Shown here piece by piece: positions 10,201 through 22,019 of a stretch of 64,000 bases of DNA (its first letter is position 1; every line of letters starts with the position of its first letter). The stretch comes from Norana najaformis. Its lineage: Eukaryota; Annelida; Clitellata; Crassiclitellata; Hormogastridae. The stretch covers positions 45,764,437 to 45,828,436 of the forward strand of contig OZ029914.1 of assembly GCA_964023275.1 (NCBI GenBank), written 5' to 3'. The notes under the pieces are model-generated. The model saw only the letters and a program-made list of their open reading frames with translations. It was not told the DNA's origin and made no database searches. The position numbers and the translations under genes are program-made.

Positions 10201-13200
10201 GCGGCAAATTCCAGTGGGTTGAGCTTGGTTCTAAATACAGTATCACGCATTAGTTCGCGGATTTCTGGCCCAATAAAAATTCCTGCCTTCAGCTTAGCAT
10301 CAGTTTTGACGGCTCCAAATTTATCTCTCAGATACTGGAAGCCTTGTCCAGTACGATCCATTGCCACTACGAAATTCCTCATGAGGCCCAGTTTAATGTG
10401 AAGTGGTGGTAAGTACACTTTCAATGGATCAACCAATGGTTCGTGTTGCACGTTGTGCCGACCAACAATGTGCTCAGATCTAGGAGGCCACAGTTTCACT
10501 TTGTAATGGTTGCTGTCATCACGACTGTTCCACAAGCACAAAAAGCACATATGTTTTGTGTACCCCAGCTGTAGGCCTAGAATAAGTGCTACCAATTTGA
10601 GGTCCGCACAGATGTTCCATTTGTGGTCTGAGTAGTTGATCACTTTCAAAATGAGTTTCATTGAATCATATGTCTCTTTGAGGCCTACAGCGTGGACTAT
10701 AGGAACAGGCGGCTTTTCGATACCATTGTGCACCAACACAGCTTTCAAGCTCGCTTGGCTGGAATCTATGAACAGTCTCCACTGATCAGGAACGTATTCG
10801 CAACCTAAATTCAGCATGAGACCGTTCACATCAGTACAGAAACAGATATCATTTTCCAGTTTGTAATATGTAGCTAACTGTTTGTGACGATAACTGAAGT
10901 GTGATGTTGTGGTACCTTTTTGAAGCAAGTTCCACCCCCCTAGTCTGGAGGCTAACAGTTCAGATTTCTCCTTTGGCAAAGATAGGTCCCTCACCAGATC
11001 ATCTAACTCACCTTGCCTTATCAAATGCGGCTTACCCTCTTCCAAGAATCACTGGATTCATAAACAGTAACGTCATCTTCTGTATTACCATCAGAACTGT
11101 CCGTTTCATCAGCACCCGCAGCAGGCGGAAACGGTACTGGATTCTCTTCATCATGCGGCACTGGCTTTAGAGCGGACTCGCAGTCAGGATAAACGATTTT
11201 AGACTTATTTTTCTTTGAAAATCCAGCAACTTTAGTAATGCAGAAATAACAGTCTGCATGACGATTTCTTGGCTCGAGCCACACCATAGGCACAGCAAAC
11301 GGCATTGAATTTCTTTTACCATTCAACCACTGTGTAAGCCCAGAGTAGCACACGGTGCAGCAGACATGAGGTGCCCAACTTTTATCCTGGTCTCCGATTT
11401 GACATCCAAAATAATACTTGTAAGCAATCATCACTCTCTTAGATAACTTCTTGCGCTGGTCACAAAGAGTATATTTACCACAAACATAGCAAAAATTGTC
11501 TGGATGGTTAACACAGCCTCGCCTATTCATTTCAAAATTAAATCTCACACACTAGCTACAGCTATATAAGAAAACTTCACCTTCGTTCTACGCAATCTCG
11601 CCTTATATACTGGTATTGATGCTGACGTCAGCTCGCTGACATGCCCAATCATGTCTAGCGGCTGCTGCTGGCTTGCTGTTAGGAATATTTCAGGCGACAC
11701 TTGCAGGCATGCACGTATCACTGGCAGCAATCGTGGAGACACATACAACAGAATGTACAGACATAACCGAAAACGAGTCCTTACGTCATTACTTGAATGC
11801 ATGCATAACTTAAAATCTAGACGTGCTGGGCAAATTCTGACTTCATATTTGGAATCAGCACATTTGAATCAATATAAGGCACATGCATTACTTTCAGTAG
11901 CAAAATCGTTGTACCTGTAATTAGTTGCATAACCTAATGGTAGATGGGAATTTTAGCGAGCTTTTTCTACCAAAACGATGTCCTGGCTTTGTCCTTGTTT
12001 CTCATTTTTTTTGTATAATAGTGCGACACAATGGTCTGTTTGGTAGCGCGTTTTGTGTTTAATCGAACATGTTTAAATGAACACGTTTTTGGGGCAAACT
12101 TATCTCGCAGTTCAGATTCTTATTTACTCACCTTGAGGGCATGATAACTGCAATAAATAAATATAAATAAATTGTACTTTAGACTACCTCTACTAAGTTT
12201 CTTTCTCTAAGACTATTCTGAGTGCCTTTTCATAAGGCTCGCATATGTGAAGTATTACTCTTGAGTCTTGAGGCACTAGATATGGTATTAAAACGTTCAT
12301 GTACTTGTATTAAATTTCAACAAATGAAGACAATGCATGAGGATAATAGTCTTTGTCTGCTGACCTTTGTTCCAGTTTATTTGTCTGGACAACTCGGATT
12401 ATGGTTCGTATAGATATTGTGGAACAATTGAAGCGAGTGAAGTAGGTGAAGAACTCTACCTGTACTTCTATCAGTGCAGTCAAGTGCTTTTGTGGTTCCA
12501 CAGTGATGGCTGTAACAACTTTCAAGGATTCGACATCAGGTACCAAGTCAAACCGGACGGAGGTCGGTGTACACGATATTGTAAAAATATTGTAGCTCTT
12601 TGGATTGGAGCCAGGCGATATATCAAGCATACTGATGCATGCATACATACATACATACATACAAAGCATACATACATTCTTACTTTTTTTACATAATAAC
12701 ATACATGCATATATACGCACATATGCATGAATGCATGTATGCCTGCACACATGAATGCAGACTTATTGTAAACCGTCATCATATTTAGATATAGCTGATG
12801 ATTTTTCGTAGCTATATACTTTTCTAATCTGTTTGTCGATACTTACGCGAAGGATTACATAATGAACCAATTAACGTGATTCTGGTCACTGTAGATGAAA
12901 ATATAAAGGTGAAGCTGAAAGCTTTACCTAAAGCGTTCAATTATCCTCTGAGACTGCGACAACATTAGAACCTTCAACAACTCATAATAATTCTCGCACA
13001 ATATACTTGGCGCCATTACTAAATTCTTGTCATGAAAGTTTACATAATGGTGCTATATAAAAAATCGAATATTCGTCATCATCATCAGCAGCAGTAAAAA
13101 CAACAACAATTTTGTTCTTGTTTTGTGCTAAGGAATCTTAAAACAAAGCAGTTTTACATTTGGCTAATTTGTCTAACTGCATATCATGACAAAAATATGA

Positions 13201-16200
13201 TTTTACATAAATTTTAATAAATCTGTGAAAGAAGCAGTTAAACATTGGAAGTTGCTTTATTTTTTAAATGAAATGAATTAGTTATAGAGACTGCGAGTGA
13301 GGACAGTAAAAGTGTTGTTCGCAGACCACGCATCCTTCACCAGCCTCTACTTTTAAACGAAATGTATGAAGTATTTCCTGACAGGAGATTTGGCGTTGAA
13401 GTCTCAGTAATAGTAATAGATTTATGTCTGATTTTAAAGAGTTTCTTATGTTGGAAAATATGTTTCACACATTTCAATGAAACGCTGTTATGCTTGCCAT
13501 TTTGCGCTCATATTCTTCTGAAGACATTACTTTAGGTAGTTAAATTTTAAGAAAACAGTTACAAATACAGCGACTTTAAGTTTTCATTATTTCAGCAAAC
13601 CTTCATATTACTAGGTTTTTACTAGAAATAAGCAAAAAAAATGCTTTAAATTCGTTTAGATGACTCAAGGTCCCGTGCCCATAGTGGAACTATGGGAGGC
13701 ATTCATTTCCTTTTTTTGGGCATCGAGGTTGCAATGGTCGAATTCCAAGGGCCTGTACACGGGGCCAGTGCATCACAGGGCTTGCCGTTTTCTTCCTAGC
13801 TCGTGCCGGTAGAAACTTCTGTTGCTTAGTGACAGAAAAGCGCATGTGCGCAAATAACTTGGCCAGGTTAGTTTCACTAAGTCCGCTTGGGAGTCTCGAT
13901 TCCGTAATCGTTGGATTACAGAGCCATCCCTCTAATCAAATAAACCACCATGTCACACATTCAAACCCCACAACAGAGTAAATTCAATTCTAGTAATAGG
14001 TCAGGAATCAATGATCTTGGGCTTCAAACACTGGAGTTAATAAGAAGCAATTTAAGCCTAAATGACTCATTCCGTTACCTTCATGTTTCGACAAAGAAAC
14101 ATTATTTTGCTGAGTTGTGTCTGTATAGGTTGCAATGACACTTCTTACTATGGTCCATCTGGAGTCATCAGTTCTCCCGACTACCCCGACTATTACAACT
14201 CCAATACTGACTGCAATTACAACATTTACACTTCATCGTCATTTGGTTCGATTGCCATTATTTTCCAAGCATTTCGCACTGAACGGTGCTGTGATTACGT
14301 AACGGTTAGCATTTTTCGGCAGTTTATATTTTCTGGAGTATTTCCTATATTTGTATATACAATTTGTATGCTTACTCGTTGCTCTGTCATCAAACTTAAA
14401 AGTGTTGTGATGGCCTTGTTGTCCAATCAAAATCCGATATGGCAGTTGCAGCAACGCCAGGTGGTCGCTTGGTTTGTTGATATGAAGGAAAGAGGAGCAG
14501 TGAAATCAAAAGCAAAATCGAGTAGGCTAGTACAAGTATGGATGCCCGTTCGTGGATTACCCCACCACTTGGTGCCCAGTTAGCACTCCGTCGCTTAGTA
14601 TTCAGTAAATTAGTATCAACGCAAGTTCGAAAGTTAAACAGGTAACTTATCGTTAGATTACTGTGGTAATGTTTGAGTCTTGACCTCTTGAACGCGCTTC
14701 TTAAGAGTTTCTGCACAGGGGAACAAGTTACTCTTAACCCTTTTGAGTACCTGGTTAATTAAGGTTGTGTTACCTTTATAGGAAGGTTGCGGTGAGTATA
14801 CTTAATAAGCAAATTAAAACATGTTTTTTTAGAATAGGCCTAAACAACATCAAGGTCGTCATGTCGTTTCCATGTTATCATAGTCTTAAAAACCTTTGAA
14901 ATTTTAAAAGGTAGTTGCGGCATAACGTAAAAGTTGTGGGAGAGTTGCAAGAATAAGGCTAAAAAACTCGAACATTAGAATGCGATACGGGTGCTAAGTG
15001 TTCATTCAATAATCTTTCATAATTTATTGTGATTTTGCACTGAGAAGTCAGCTTTCATTAAGTTTGTTTCGTCAAAACTGCGTGCAACTGTTGTATGTCG
15101 ATTTGTAGTTCATTTTAGCCTTTTTAGGTTAAAAGATATTGCACGATCATTCGCTTTTCAAATGCCTTTGACACTGCAGGCTAAGAACAGAAATTTGCTT
15201 CATTGTCAGCATCTGTTATAAGATGTTGACTACAATATACGAAAAATTATCAACGATAGTTTGGTCTTTATCGCTTACTCAGCTCCACGATCACTGTCTA
15301 ATATTCTAGTTTCAAGATTTGGCTTTCCTAAAGAAAGCAAATCAGATGCATACTGTAGTACATAAGATATTTGCTGAGTCTTCATTTTATTTTTCGGCAA
15401 TAGATCAGCTGTCCGACAAACTCGAGCTTTCTTACCTTGACATATTCTGGATTTTCACTACCTCAGCCAATTTCAATTCCTTGGTGCAGTCAGGGAAGAG
15501 TCAACTTTCATTCCGACGTCTCTCTAGTCGACCATGGTTTCAGTCTGGATTACCATATCAGCCTTGGAGGTGAGGATCATCACAGGTTCATCGATTCATA
15601 CTGTATTTGTGTAATTGTAATCACGAATTTGCTTAAAACCTCTTCAAAAGAAATTCCTCAGATGCTCTTTTGATCTAACAACCCAAAGCCACGATCAAAG
15701 AGGTTGGTTTTCAAGAGCTTACGGGAAAGAGGCAAACACAGAATAAGGAGTTCGTGTCGTAGGTTGCAAAGCATTTTATTTATAAATAATGGATTGACCA
15801 CAGAGAAGCTTCTATGCTGCAACGTGAAGCTTGGGTGAGCGGGACAACCAGATCGCCGTGGGCAGCAGAGCGGTGGAATAAATAAATCCAATAAATAAAA
15901 TTAAATAAATAAATAAAGCGGTGGAATGAATAAATCATCGTCCAGGATTGGATGATTCCGAGACACAGAGCTTCCTAAGATGGAGAGCACAGCCTATTAT
16001 AAGCCAATTTTATAATATGTTAGCATTGTTTCTGCATTTATGGTATTCAGGAGTCGTACCTACTGTAAGCAATGGCGATGTGGAATTGGAGAGTGGAACG
16101 ACTGAAAAGATTACTCAGTAAAAAAAGAAGATGCTAAAAGAACCAAAATTACAGGAGAAAACGAACAAATGAAAGCAACTTGTGTTAGTGTAGAGTCAAG

Positions 16201-19200
16201 TAGTTCTTCCAAGCGGCTGTAGACTTGATGCATCACTTTGTTTTACATAGGATCATTTAGAAACCTCACACAGGTTCGCAAAAAGGCTCATCAAATTCTT
16301 CATTTATTCTTTCTTGTCGGTTTGATTTAGCTAATTATTGAAGCAATCTTTAGGTTGTGGTGATACTGTGTATACTGGGTCACGCGGATATGTTTCATCT
16401 CCGAATTATCCCAATAACTATGGCAACAGCCAGAACTGCTCTAACATCATCTGGGCCTGTCAGCAAAGCTCGTTTTCTATCTCCTTCCAATTCATGGTCC
16501 TACAGGAATGCTGCGATTTCGTTGAGGCAAGTAGTTTAACTTTCTCGATCGTTTCCTTCCAGTATGGCGATCCGCATACGATTTAGCCTACTTCGTAATC
16601 GAAGCTCGGTAGTTCTAAAGGGTTAATCAAAAGCTAAGCATATGGTACCAGTTAATTGTCGAGCCTTGCTTAAGGTCTAAGTGCTTGTCCAGAAATAGTG
16701 TAAAGAACAATATTCGGTTGTCTCGAGATCAGAGAAAGAATGATACAGAGAAGTTGTTACTACGAGATGCGTTTAGGTTGAGAGATAAGTGAAGGCGGCG
16801 AATTGAATGGATCAGAGTAAGACTTCTTGAAGAGGTGAGACTTTAATGTTGATAGAAATGCCAGAGGAGTGACGGATATAGGAGCTTGAGACGAATGATG
16901 GTGGGTGAGTGACAAGAAGGGTGGAGCAAAGGATAAATTGCGGAATTCAGATGGGACATTTCTCTGGGGTCGAAGAGCAGTGTGGTATATGGATCAGTTA
17001 TGAATCCTAGTTGTAACTACTACTGCCTTATATAATTAAGTTCTTTAGCGCCGTGAATCTGGCACAGAGGCTATCAATGGATTTCCGTAATTCTTTACAA
17101 CTATTTGTCCTCTTTGTTTCTCATTTGTATGATTTGCTTGGCCTATATATGTGCTTTGGATGTGCTCTAAGGAAAGTAAAGCTTCTGTGTCCCACGTAGG
17201 GGAGGCGATGTCGAAAGTGTCGTAAAACGGTCCAGTATCGAATGCGGGATAAGATAGTTTGGAAATACTACCGGGCCAAATCAAAGTGCAAGATGAGGTG
17301 ATTGAAAATGTAAAGGAGTTTGTGTACTTAGGAAGTCTCATGACATGGAATAATGATTGCGCAAAAGACATAAAGGCAAGAATAGTAAACGCAAAAGGAG
17401 TTATGGCAGGGCTAAATAACATCTGGAAAAGCAGGAAAATCAGTCATAAGACCAAACTAAACGTCTTGAAAACATGTGTGTTTAGCACAGTTCTGTATGC
17501 ATGTGAGGCATGGACAATCAAGAAGACTGACCAAGATAAGATATTAGCATTTGAAATGTACTGCTATAGACGAATATTACATCTAAATTGGTCAATGAAG
17601 GTAAAAAATAAGGAGGTCCGAAGAAGACTGAGCATAAAAGATCTAATACAAGTAATAATGAGAAGGAAATTACGCTTGTTTGGACATATATGCAGGATGG
17701 ATGACAGTAGAAAAATAAAAAGCGTGATGATGGGAATTATGGACGGAAATGGGAGACGAGGAAGACCTAATAGGGAGTGGACAGATGATATAAGGGATTG
17801 GTGTAAGCAAGACTTGCACGCCTTGATAAGAACAGAGCAAGATCGGGAACTGTGGAGACAAGTGATAATGCATGCAGTGGACACTACGGGCTCTTGGCCC
17901 ATGGATCATGATGATGATGATGATGATGACCGGGTCAAATCAAGACTCCACTGACTACCCCGATAATACACATTCGCATCCAAAATATCCCCAGTATTTC
18001 TCCTTTTGTTTATTTTATCATTTTCTTGCAAAACGTAGGCCAAACATTGCGGGCAGTGAGTGAATCGATATCCGCTGATTGATAGTTGAGAGCATGCATT
18101 TATGTAGTCTACCTACTGAAGCACTGTAGTATTCATTTTACCTGTAGTTGCCGACTTTGCCTACTTTCATAAGCAATATACATATGCAAGAGTTATTGCT
18201 ACTTGATTTAGCTACATTAAAGGAAGTTAAGATTTTAGAAAGGAGTCTTCAGGTTGCTCTTTGTGATTGGCAGCAAGTGGAACAGGACCCATGAACAGAA
18301 CCTAAATGTAAAGGGACAACATATCTTTAACAGGCGATAGTCTGAACCAGTGAGACGAATTGCTTTTCCTCCCTGCAAATGCCGCCGAGAGTGACAATTG
18401 CCAATTGAAATATAGTGTCACATTTACTTGCGAATATTGTGTGTTGGTCTAATCTAGCTCAGTTGCCTAGACAATGATGAGTACGTTCCGCATCGATTTA
18501 ATGGAACCATTCTTCCACCTTCGCAGAACATCTCTAACTGCACTCAAGTGCTCGTCTGGTTCCACAGTGATGACTCTTATGTGTACCAGGGATTCAACCT
18601 CGAATACTATGTCACTCCGAATTCAGGTTAGTAGAAGAGATGTTCAGTTAGCCGTGTGATTTTACGAATAGAAACTATGTGGTCTCTCACCGCTAAAATG
18701 TAATGTAAATCACCAAAATTTCTCTGCACTGCACAAAATGCCAGCTTATTTACCGGCGCTACATCAAATCAAGTCGGCAAGAACCGCTGATATCGGGTGT
18801 TCAAAGCACTTGGAGATAAATTTAAGCTTTGCGATCAATCTATCAACAGGGAAAAGTTGCTCTATTATTCTACTGTTGCGAATGAGTTTCATCGGAAATT
18901 CCTCTGCACATTTCGTCGCGCGGGTTAGAATCTTCAGCAGGTTTGTGGAGACGTAACAAATTCAAAATATCCTTACATTGTGTAGCTTTATGTAGGAAAT
19001 ACTAAAGTTAATGTTGAAGCCAATTTATTAGTTTTTTGAACAAAATATCTGAAAATTGTAATTCAGAAACACCATGGATATTATTGTAAACGTATCGTTG
19101 CTGTATACACCTACTAGACGACTATCATTGATATTTATTTAGCTGGTTTCACGTTTCAGTAGGAAATCTACCTAGTTTTTAATCTATTAATTTATCCGAC

Positions 19201-19348
19201 GCTCTTTACTAATTTTGCTATGGAAAACGTGAAACACATATGCTAGGCCTATAATTCAATTGATAATGTGCTGTAAATATTATTTTACACAGGACCTACT
19301 ACATGCATAGTTCCTCTGCATTATGTATATATATATGCGTGGATATAA
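7109..19348 (+). CDS. CUB-array gene II, complete: signal peptide, four CUBs (A-B-C-D), short tail
   Basis: Predicted secreted 535-aa protein; join 7109-7271, 7613-7785, 8436-8601, 9317-9495, 12376-12562, 14129-14304, 15404-15569, 16354-16526, 18458-18626, 19293-19348 (1608 nt). Order: signal peptide (about residues 1-19), Thr-rich linker to about residue 54, CUBs A, B, C and D of about 110-122 residues, and a tail of about 18 residues with one cysteine. All internal phases agree. Odd CUBs keep four cysteines; even CUBs carry additional cysteines. Sequons recur in each CUB. Two introns start with GC (after 7271 and after 16526). A CACTG element interrupts the B intron on the opposite strand. 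A polyadenylation signal AATAAA is at 20202. The ligand and biological role are unknown. Confidence 0.85.
7613..7785 (+). CDS. gene II exon: N-half of A-type CUB
   Basis: 173 nt, acceptor TTTCACAG, donor GTTAGT. It reads DCGDTSYYGSSGVISSPNY, then DLYCDYY and FNIENGYDFLT. The Glu and Asp in the last motif fit the first two calcium ligands of cbCUBs. The intron 7786-8435 matches gene IV and holds no other gene. Confidence 0.92.
8436..8601 (+). CDS. gene II exon: C-half of A-type CUB
   Basis: 166 nt between TTTGACAG and GTAGGT. It starts ISCPTNSSF and ends [12 protein letters not shown], with IPWCSQG in between. The usual Asp before the conserved Gly-Phe is replaced by Asn (FHTN), so the third calcium ligand looks altered. 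The intron to 9316 holds no recognisable element. Confidence 0.92.
9317..9495 (+). CDS. gene II exon: N-half of B-type CUB
   Basis: 179 nt between ATGGCAG and GTATGA. It reads [29 protein letters not shown] and SCCSCDWLE. The donor is followed by ACCTGTAA, into which the CACTG element is inserted. Confidence 0.92.
9511..11917 (-). mobile_element. CACTG DNA element, copy 1 (degraded)
   Basis: The left end CACTGGATCACACG is homologous to both ends of the copy at 30607-33226. It follows TAA, and the host intron resumes at TAA (11918), as judged against the uninterrupted gene IV intron at 59724 (ACCTGTAATTAC). The right end (GTTGTACCTG) is poor compared with GTTGGCCAGTG. An alternative reading is a 9-bp duplication TACCTGTAA. 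The element encodes the broken protein at 9861-11548. Confidence 0.65.
9861..11548 (-). pseudogene. zinc-finger, DDE-like element protein, copy 1, broken
   Basis: Homologous throughout to the protein at 30918-32621. The N-terminal part (11021-11548, about 175 aa) has CVNHPDNFCYVCGKY and later paired-cysteine motifs. The main part (9963-11045, about 360 aa) has FIDSSQASLK, CADLKLVALILG, MCFLCLWNSRD, LHSHLD and GERFHQD. A frameshift near 11030-11045 separates the two. A TAG at 9963-9965 then interrupts the conserved tail; the same frame continues with SNMMGDYCW to a TGA at 9861. It lies antisense in a gene II intron and is probably a dead transposase-like gene. Confidence 0.75.
11990..12150 (+). 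repeat. tRNA-derived SINE remnant in B intron
   Basis: Partial copy of the family described at 55425: GCGACACAATGGTCTGTTTGG, GGGGCAAACTTATCTCGCAG and an AATAAATA tail near 12152-12170. Position and orientation match the other even-CUB introns. Confidence 0.55.
12376..12562 (+). CDS. gene II exon: C-half of B-type CUB (long form)
   Basis: 187 nt, phase 0 to 1, acceptor TTTGTTCCAG, donor GTCGGT. It starts [16 protein letters not shown] and is six codons longer than its paralogs because of the EASEVGEELYLYF stretch. [12 protein letters not shown] and GFDIRY are kept. Confidence 0.88.
12634..12740 (+). repeat. CATA microsatellite
   Basis: (CATA)n run after the B-type C-half exon, followed by the conserved ATTTAGAT-TAGCTGATGATTTTT block found after each of these repeats. 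Confidence 0.85.
13640..13955 (-). repeat. tRNA-derived SINE upstream of C-type exon
   Basis: The tRNA-like head on the minus strand (about 13868-13955) has TTAGAGGGATGGCTCTGTAA followed by CCAACGATTACGGAATCGAG. The body (13640-13867) contains GGGCCAGTGCATCACAGG and TTAGTGACAGAAAAGCGC. Paralogous copies lie before the N-exons at 34702, 41948, 58170 and 62410. It is not a functional tRNA. Confidence 0.6.
14129..14304 (+). CDS. gene II exon: N-half of C-type CUB
   Basis: 176 nt, acceptor CTGTATAG, donor GTTAGC. It reads GCNDTSYYGPSGVISSPDY, DCNYNIY and FRTERCCDYVT. The Glu-Asp pair for calcium is present, with an extra CC. The intron to 15403 holds no recognisable gene. Confidence 0.92.
15404..15569 (+). 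CDS. gene II exon: C-half of C-type CUB
   Basis: 166 nt between CGGCAATAG and GTGAGG. It starts ISCPTNSSF and ends GFSLDYHISLGG. Asp is kept in FHSD, so the acidic triad typical of cbCUBs looks complete in this domain. The intron to 16353 starts with a TGTAATTGTAA SINE-tail remnant shared with gene III at 43590. Confidence 0.92.
16354..16526 (+). CDS. gene II exon: N-half of D-type CUB, GC donor
   Basis: 173 nt, acceptor ATCTTTAG. It reads [30 protein letters not shown] and LQECCDFVE. The exon ends before GCAAGT, a GC donor also present in gene III at 44288. The usual Glu before the Asp is Gln here. Confidence 0.9.
17285..17929 (+). mobile_element. RTE-like LINE, 5'-truncated, with ATG-repeat tail
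   Basis: It encodes the C-terminal part of a reverse transcriptase protein downstream of the catalytic core: FVYLGSLMTW, LYACEAWTIKK, RRKLRLFGHICRM and RRGRPNREWTDDIRDW. The 3' end is a run of GATGAT repeats. The flanks CCGGGCCAAATCAA (17271-17284) and CCGGGTCAAATCAA (17930-17943) are a target-site duplication with one mismatch. It lies in the D intron of gene II and is absent from gene III at this place. Confidence 0.85.
18458..18626 (+). CDS. gene II exon: C-half of D-type CUB
   Basis: 169 nt, acceptor TCTAATCTAG, donor GTTAGT. It starts LSCLDNDEYVPHRF and has ISNCTQVLVWFHSDD and GFNLEYYVTP. It is the last CUB exon, in phase 1. Confidence 0.92.
19293..19348 (+). CDS. gene II probable terminal exon
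   Basis: After TTTTACACAG it opens in phase 1 as [18 protein letters not shown] and stops at TAA 19346-19348. The first codons are shared with genes I and III; the tail is shaped by a short TA repeat. An alternative last exon may lie at 23034. Confidence 0.5.
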
Positions 19349-20201
19349 TGTATTGGAGAAGCTACAAACATTGGATTCGAGTACACTAAAAACTGTAAAA
19401 GTTTTACGCAAGGGCTTTGACAAATGCAATTCATGGGCCTAAAGTGTATTTGATATCGTTTGAGCACTTTGACCCAACATGCATCTTGCAAACGGTTAGA
19501 GGTTGGCGTCGTTAAATGACTGTGTGGCGCAACAACTTCTAAAGAATAATAATCGACATGAACGGGAGGAGACCTAGCACCTCGATTTGGATTCAGGCTG
19601 TCGTAAACGCCAAGCCATTGCCTATAGTTACCGGTGGAAACAAATGCGTTTCTTATGCCGTATGTGTTTATCACCTGCAAAGTCAATCAGTAAAGCCAAT
19701 ACAGTTCATCGAAAGACGTTTCGTGCGAAAGAATACACGAGTGGCTTAGTTATTATACTTCTGCCGATCATAGTTTAGTGTGAAGTGATCTACTGCCGAG
19801 TATTGTTTACTAGGCCAGAGTCTCCATTAGACGCTGCTCAGATCTGACAATTTTGCAATTTCTTCCTATATTAAATTAAATGTTTAAAAGAAAACTGAAC
19901 TTATCTGTTTTGGATATTTGTAGCAAAGATGTTTGTAGCAAAGCCTATATGAATTAATGATACATATGTATGTTTGTATATAGATGTATCTTTAATCCGT
20001 ATATTAAGACATACTTTCCCTATATATAATTTTGCGCATGTTCATCTCATACAGTTTTGTTGAAAACCACTCAATTCTGAGATTTGCATTTGTGTTTAAC
20101 TAGTACTATGGAATTCTTTTCTGTAGCTACTTGCTGATCATGTATATTGCTTCTGTAATTAAACAAAATGTCTTGTCAAAGATTTGTGTTAATCTCTGAT
20201 G

Positions 20202-20207
20202 AATAAA
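20202..20207 (+). promoter_or_regulatory. polyadenylation signal of gene II
   Basis: AATAAA about 850 bases after the predicted stop. A matching hexamer stands at 47046 at the equivalent place after gene III in otherwise similar sequence. Confidence 0.5.
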
Positions 20208-21956
20208 GATTTTTATGCTTTGATTTGTTCATTGTTTGTACAAGCGAAGTCTTAGCATTTAATTCTTGGCTATAGTAGGACATCATTGCTTCTGGCACCT
20301 TAGCTTTTGGCACTTTCGATTATGGCACATTCGTTTCTGGTACCTTCATTTACTGTAAATGTGACCTTTAACTTTTTCATAACAACTGAAATAATTCTGT
20401 TGTAATCCGATACATGTTCTGAGTGTTTTGTTTTTCCAATGAGTATCATCTTTGGTGGACCGTTGAGAACCGGCCGATAAACGACTATTGACTCCAAAAA
20501 TCATTAATCCGTGTCCTCGATGAATGCATCCGAATAAACCATTCGGAAATCTTCAGAAAGTCAGCAGCTCGTAATGAAGGGCGTGAGACGTTGCTGGAAA
20601 GATCGTCTCTTCCATGCAGTCAGAAGTTGGCCTAATTTAACGACTGTGCATCGCAACAACTGTAACACTCAGCAGAATTGGAAGGATAATTTGCGCTTCG
20701 ATTTGGACTCAGGCTGTCGTCGACCAGACTACAACACCTGTAGATTACGATGAAAACAGTGCATATCATATGTCGTGTGCGTTTAGCGTATGCATCGTTA
20801 ATCAGCAAAAGTCAATGCAGTTTATCAAAAGACTTTTGCTTAGGATGAAATTGATGAGTGGCAAAGTCACTGTACTTCTGCGGATTAAAATCTTTTGTAA
20901 AGATATCTATATTCCGCCTAGTACCTTTGCTAAGTCTGTGTCTCATTAGATGCTGCCAAGATCTGACAAATTTGCATTTTATTCTGTTTGTAAGGTTCTA
21001 AAACAACGCTATGTAAGTGCTTCGATACATAATACATACATACTTGAAAACTGAACTGAACTGTTTAGTTTATTTGTTGCATAGCATAATTTTGTGAAGC
21101 AATATTGCCTATATATGTATGTAGGACCTATATAGATAATGGATGCATCTCCAGTGGGAAGCCGGTTTGAGCTTTCTTTCATTTGTTAGTAATTTTCTTT
21201 CGACGTTTTGTGTTATTGTGTGCTTTTTAGTGTGTTTAGTGCGAAATATATGTTATGTATGTCACCACCTATTCATAGGCTGACAAAGGGTAACGTGTCC
21301 AAGTGGTTAACAAACTACTGAGCTCAAGTGTATGCTGACTGTTGCGCAGAAACCGTCTTACTCTGCCTATCCTGTGCTTAGCACTGTAACCTTATTCTGT
21401 GACTCCTAGTTTAAAAAATGTTCAAAGTTCGCCCTTATTTAAAAGAAGAAGACCAAATTCTCTTTCCTTTCTTTAATGTCGAAATTAAACTTCATTTATT
21501 AACAGTACGATGCTTTTCAACATCTACAGACAGTCACAGTTAAACACTAATCTAGGATAATCAGCATTTCTTCAAAAATCAACTTCACAGACTTAATTCA
21601 AATTTCAGACTCTTTGTTTAGACATTTCTGCTAAGGTACGCCTGATACCGATACAGCAATGTATATAGTTCACTAAAATGCAAGAAATGAAAAATCCAAA
21701 AGCAGTTGCCTCCGTATGTGATTTACACTGGTGTCATCCAATCAGGAAGCGAGTCGTAGGTCAGTTTTATCCCTTCCCACAGTTACAGGCGTGCGTTCCC
21801 GACTTAGCCTATACCTGGGCTGGCATCAAATAATCAAACTCTGCTTAACGAGCAGTTACACACACACACACACACATACACACACATATGTACACTTCAT
21901 ACGACATTAAGTTTACAAATGCAAACAAACTAAGCCTGAATAAAACAATGGAGTTG

Positions 21957-21960
<4 letters not shown>

Positions 21961-22017
<57 letters not shown>
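21961..22017. repeat. (TA)n microsatellite
   Basis: 57 bases of pure TA repeat, followed by a CTTT-rich pyrimidine tract at about 22105-22260. Confidence 0.97.

Positions 22018-22019
<2 letters not shown>

Noticed and set aside
12310-12782. Minus-strand frames rich in Met/Cys/Tyr opposite the B-type exons (also at 1991-2341)
   Set aside because: They are antisense to CUB exons and CATA repeats, with no conserved domain.
17564-17909. Minus-strand frames of about 80-112 codons
   Set aside because: They are antisense shadows of the RTE-like reverse-transcriptase fragment.
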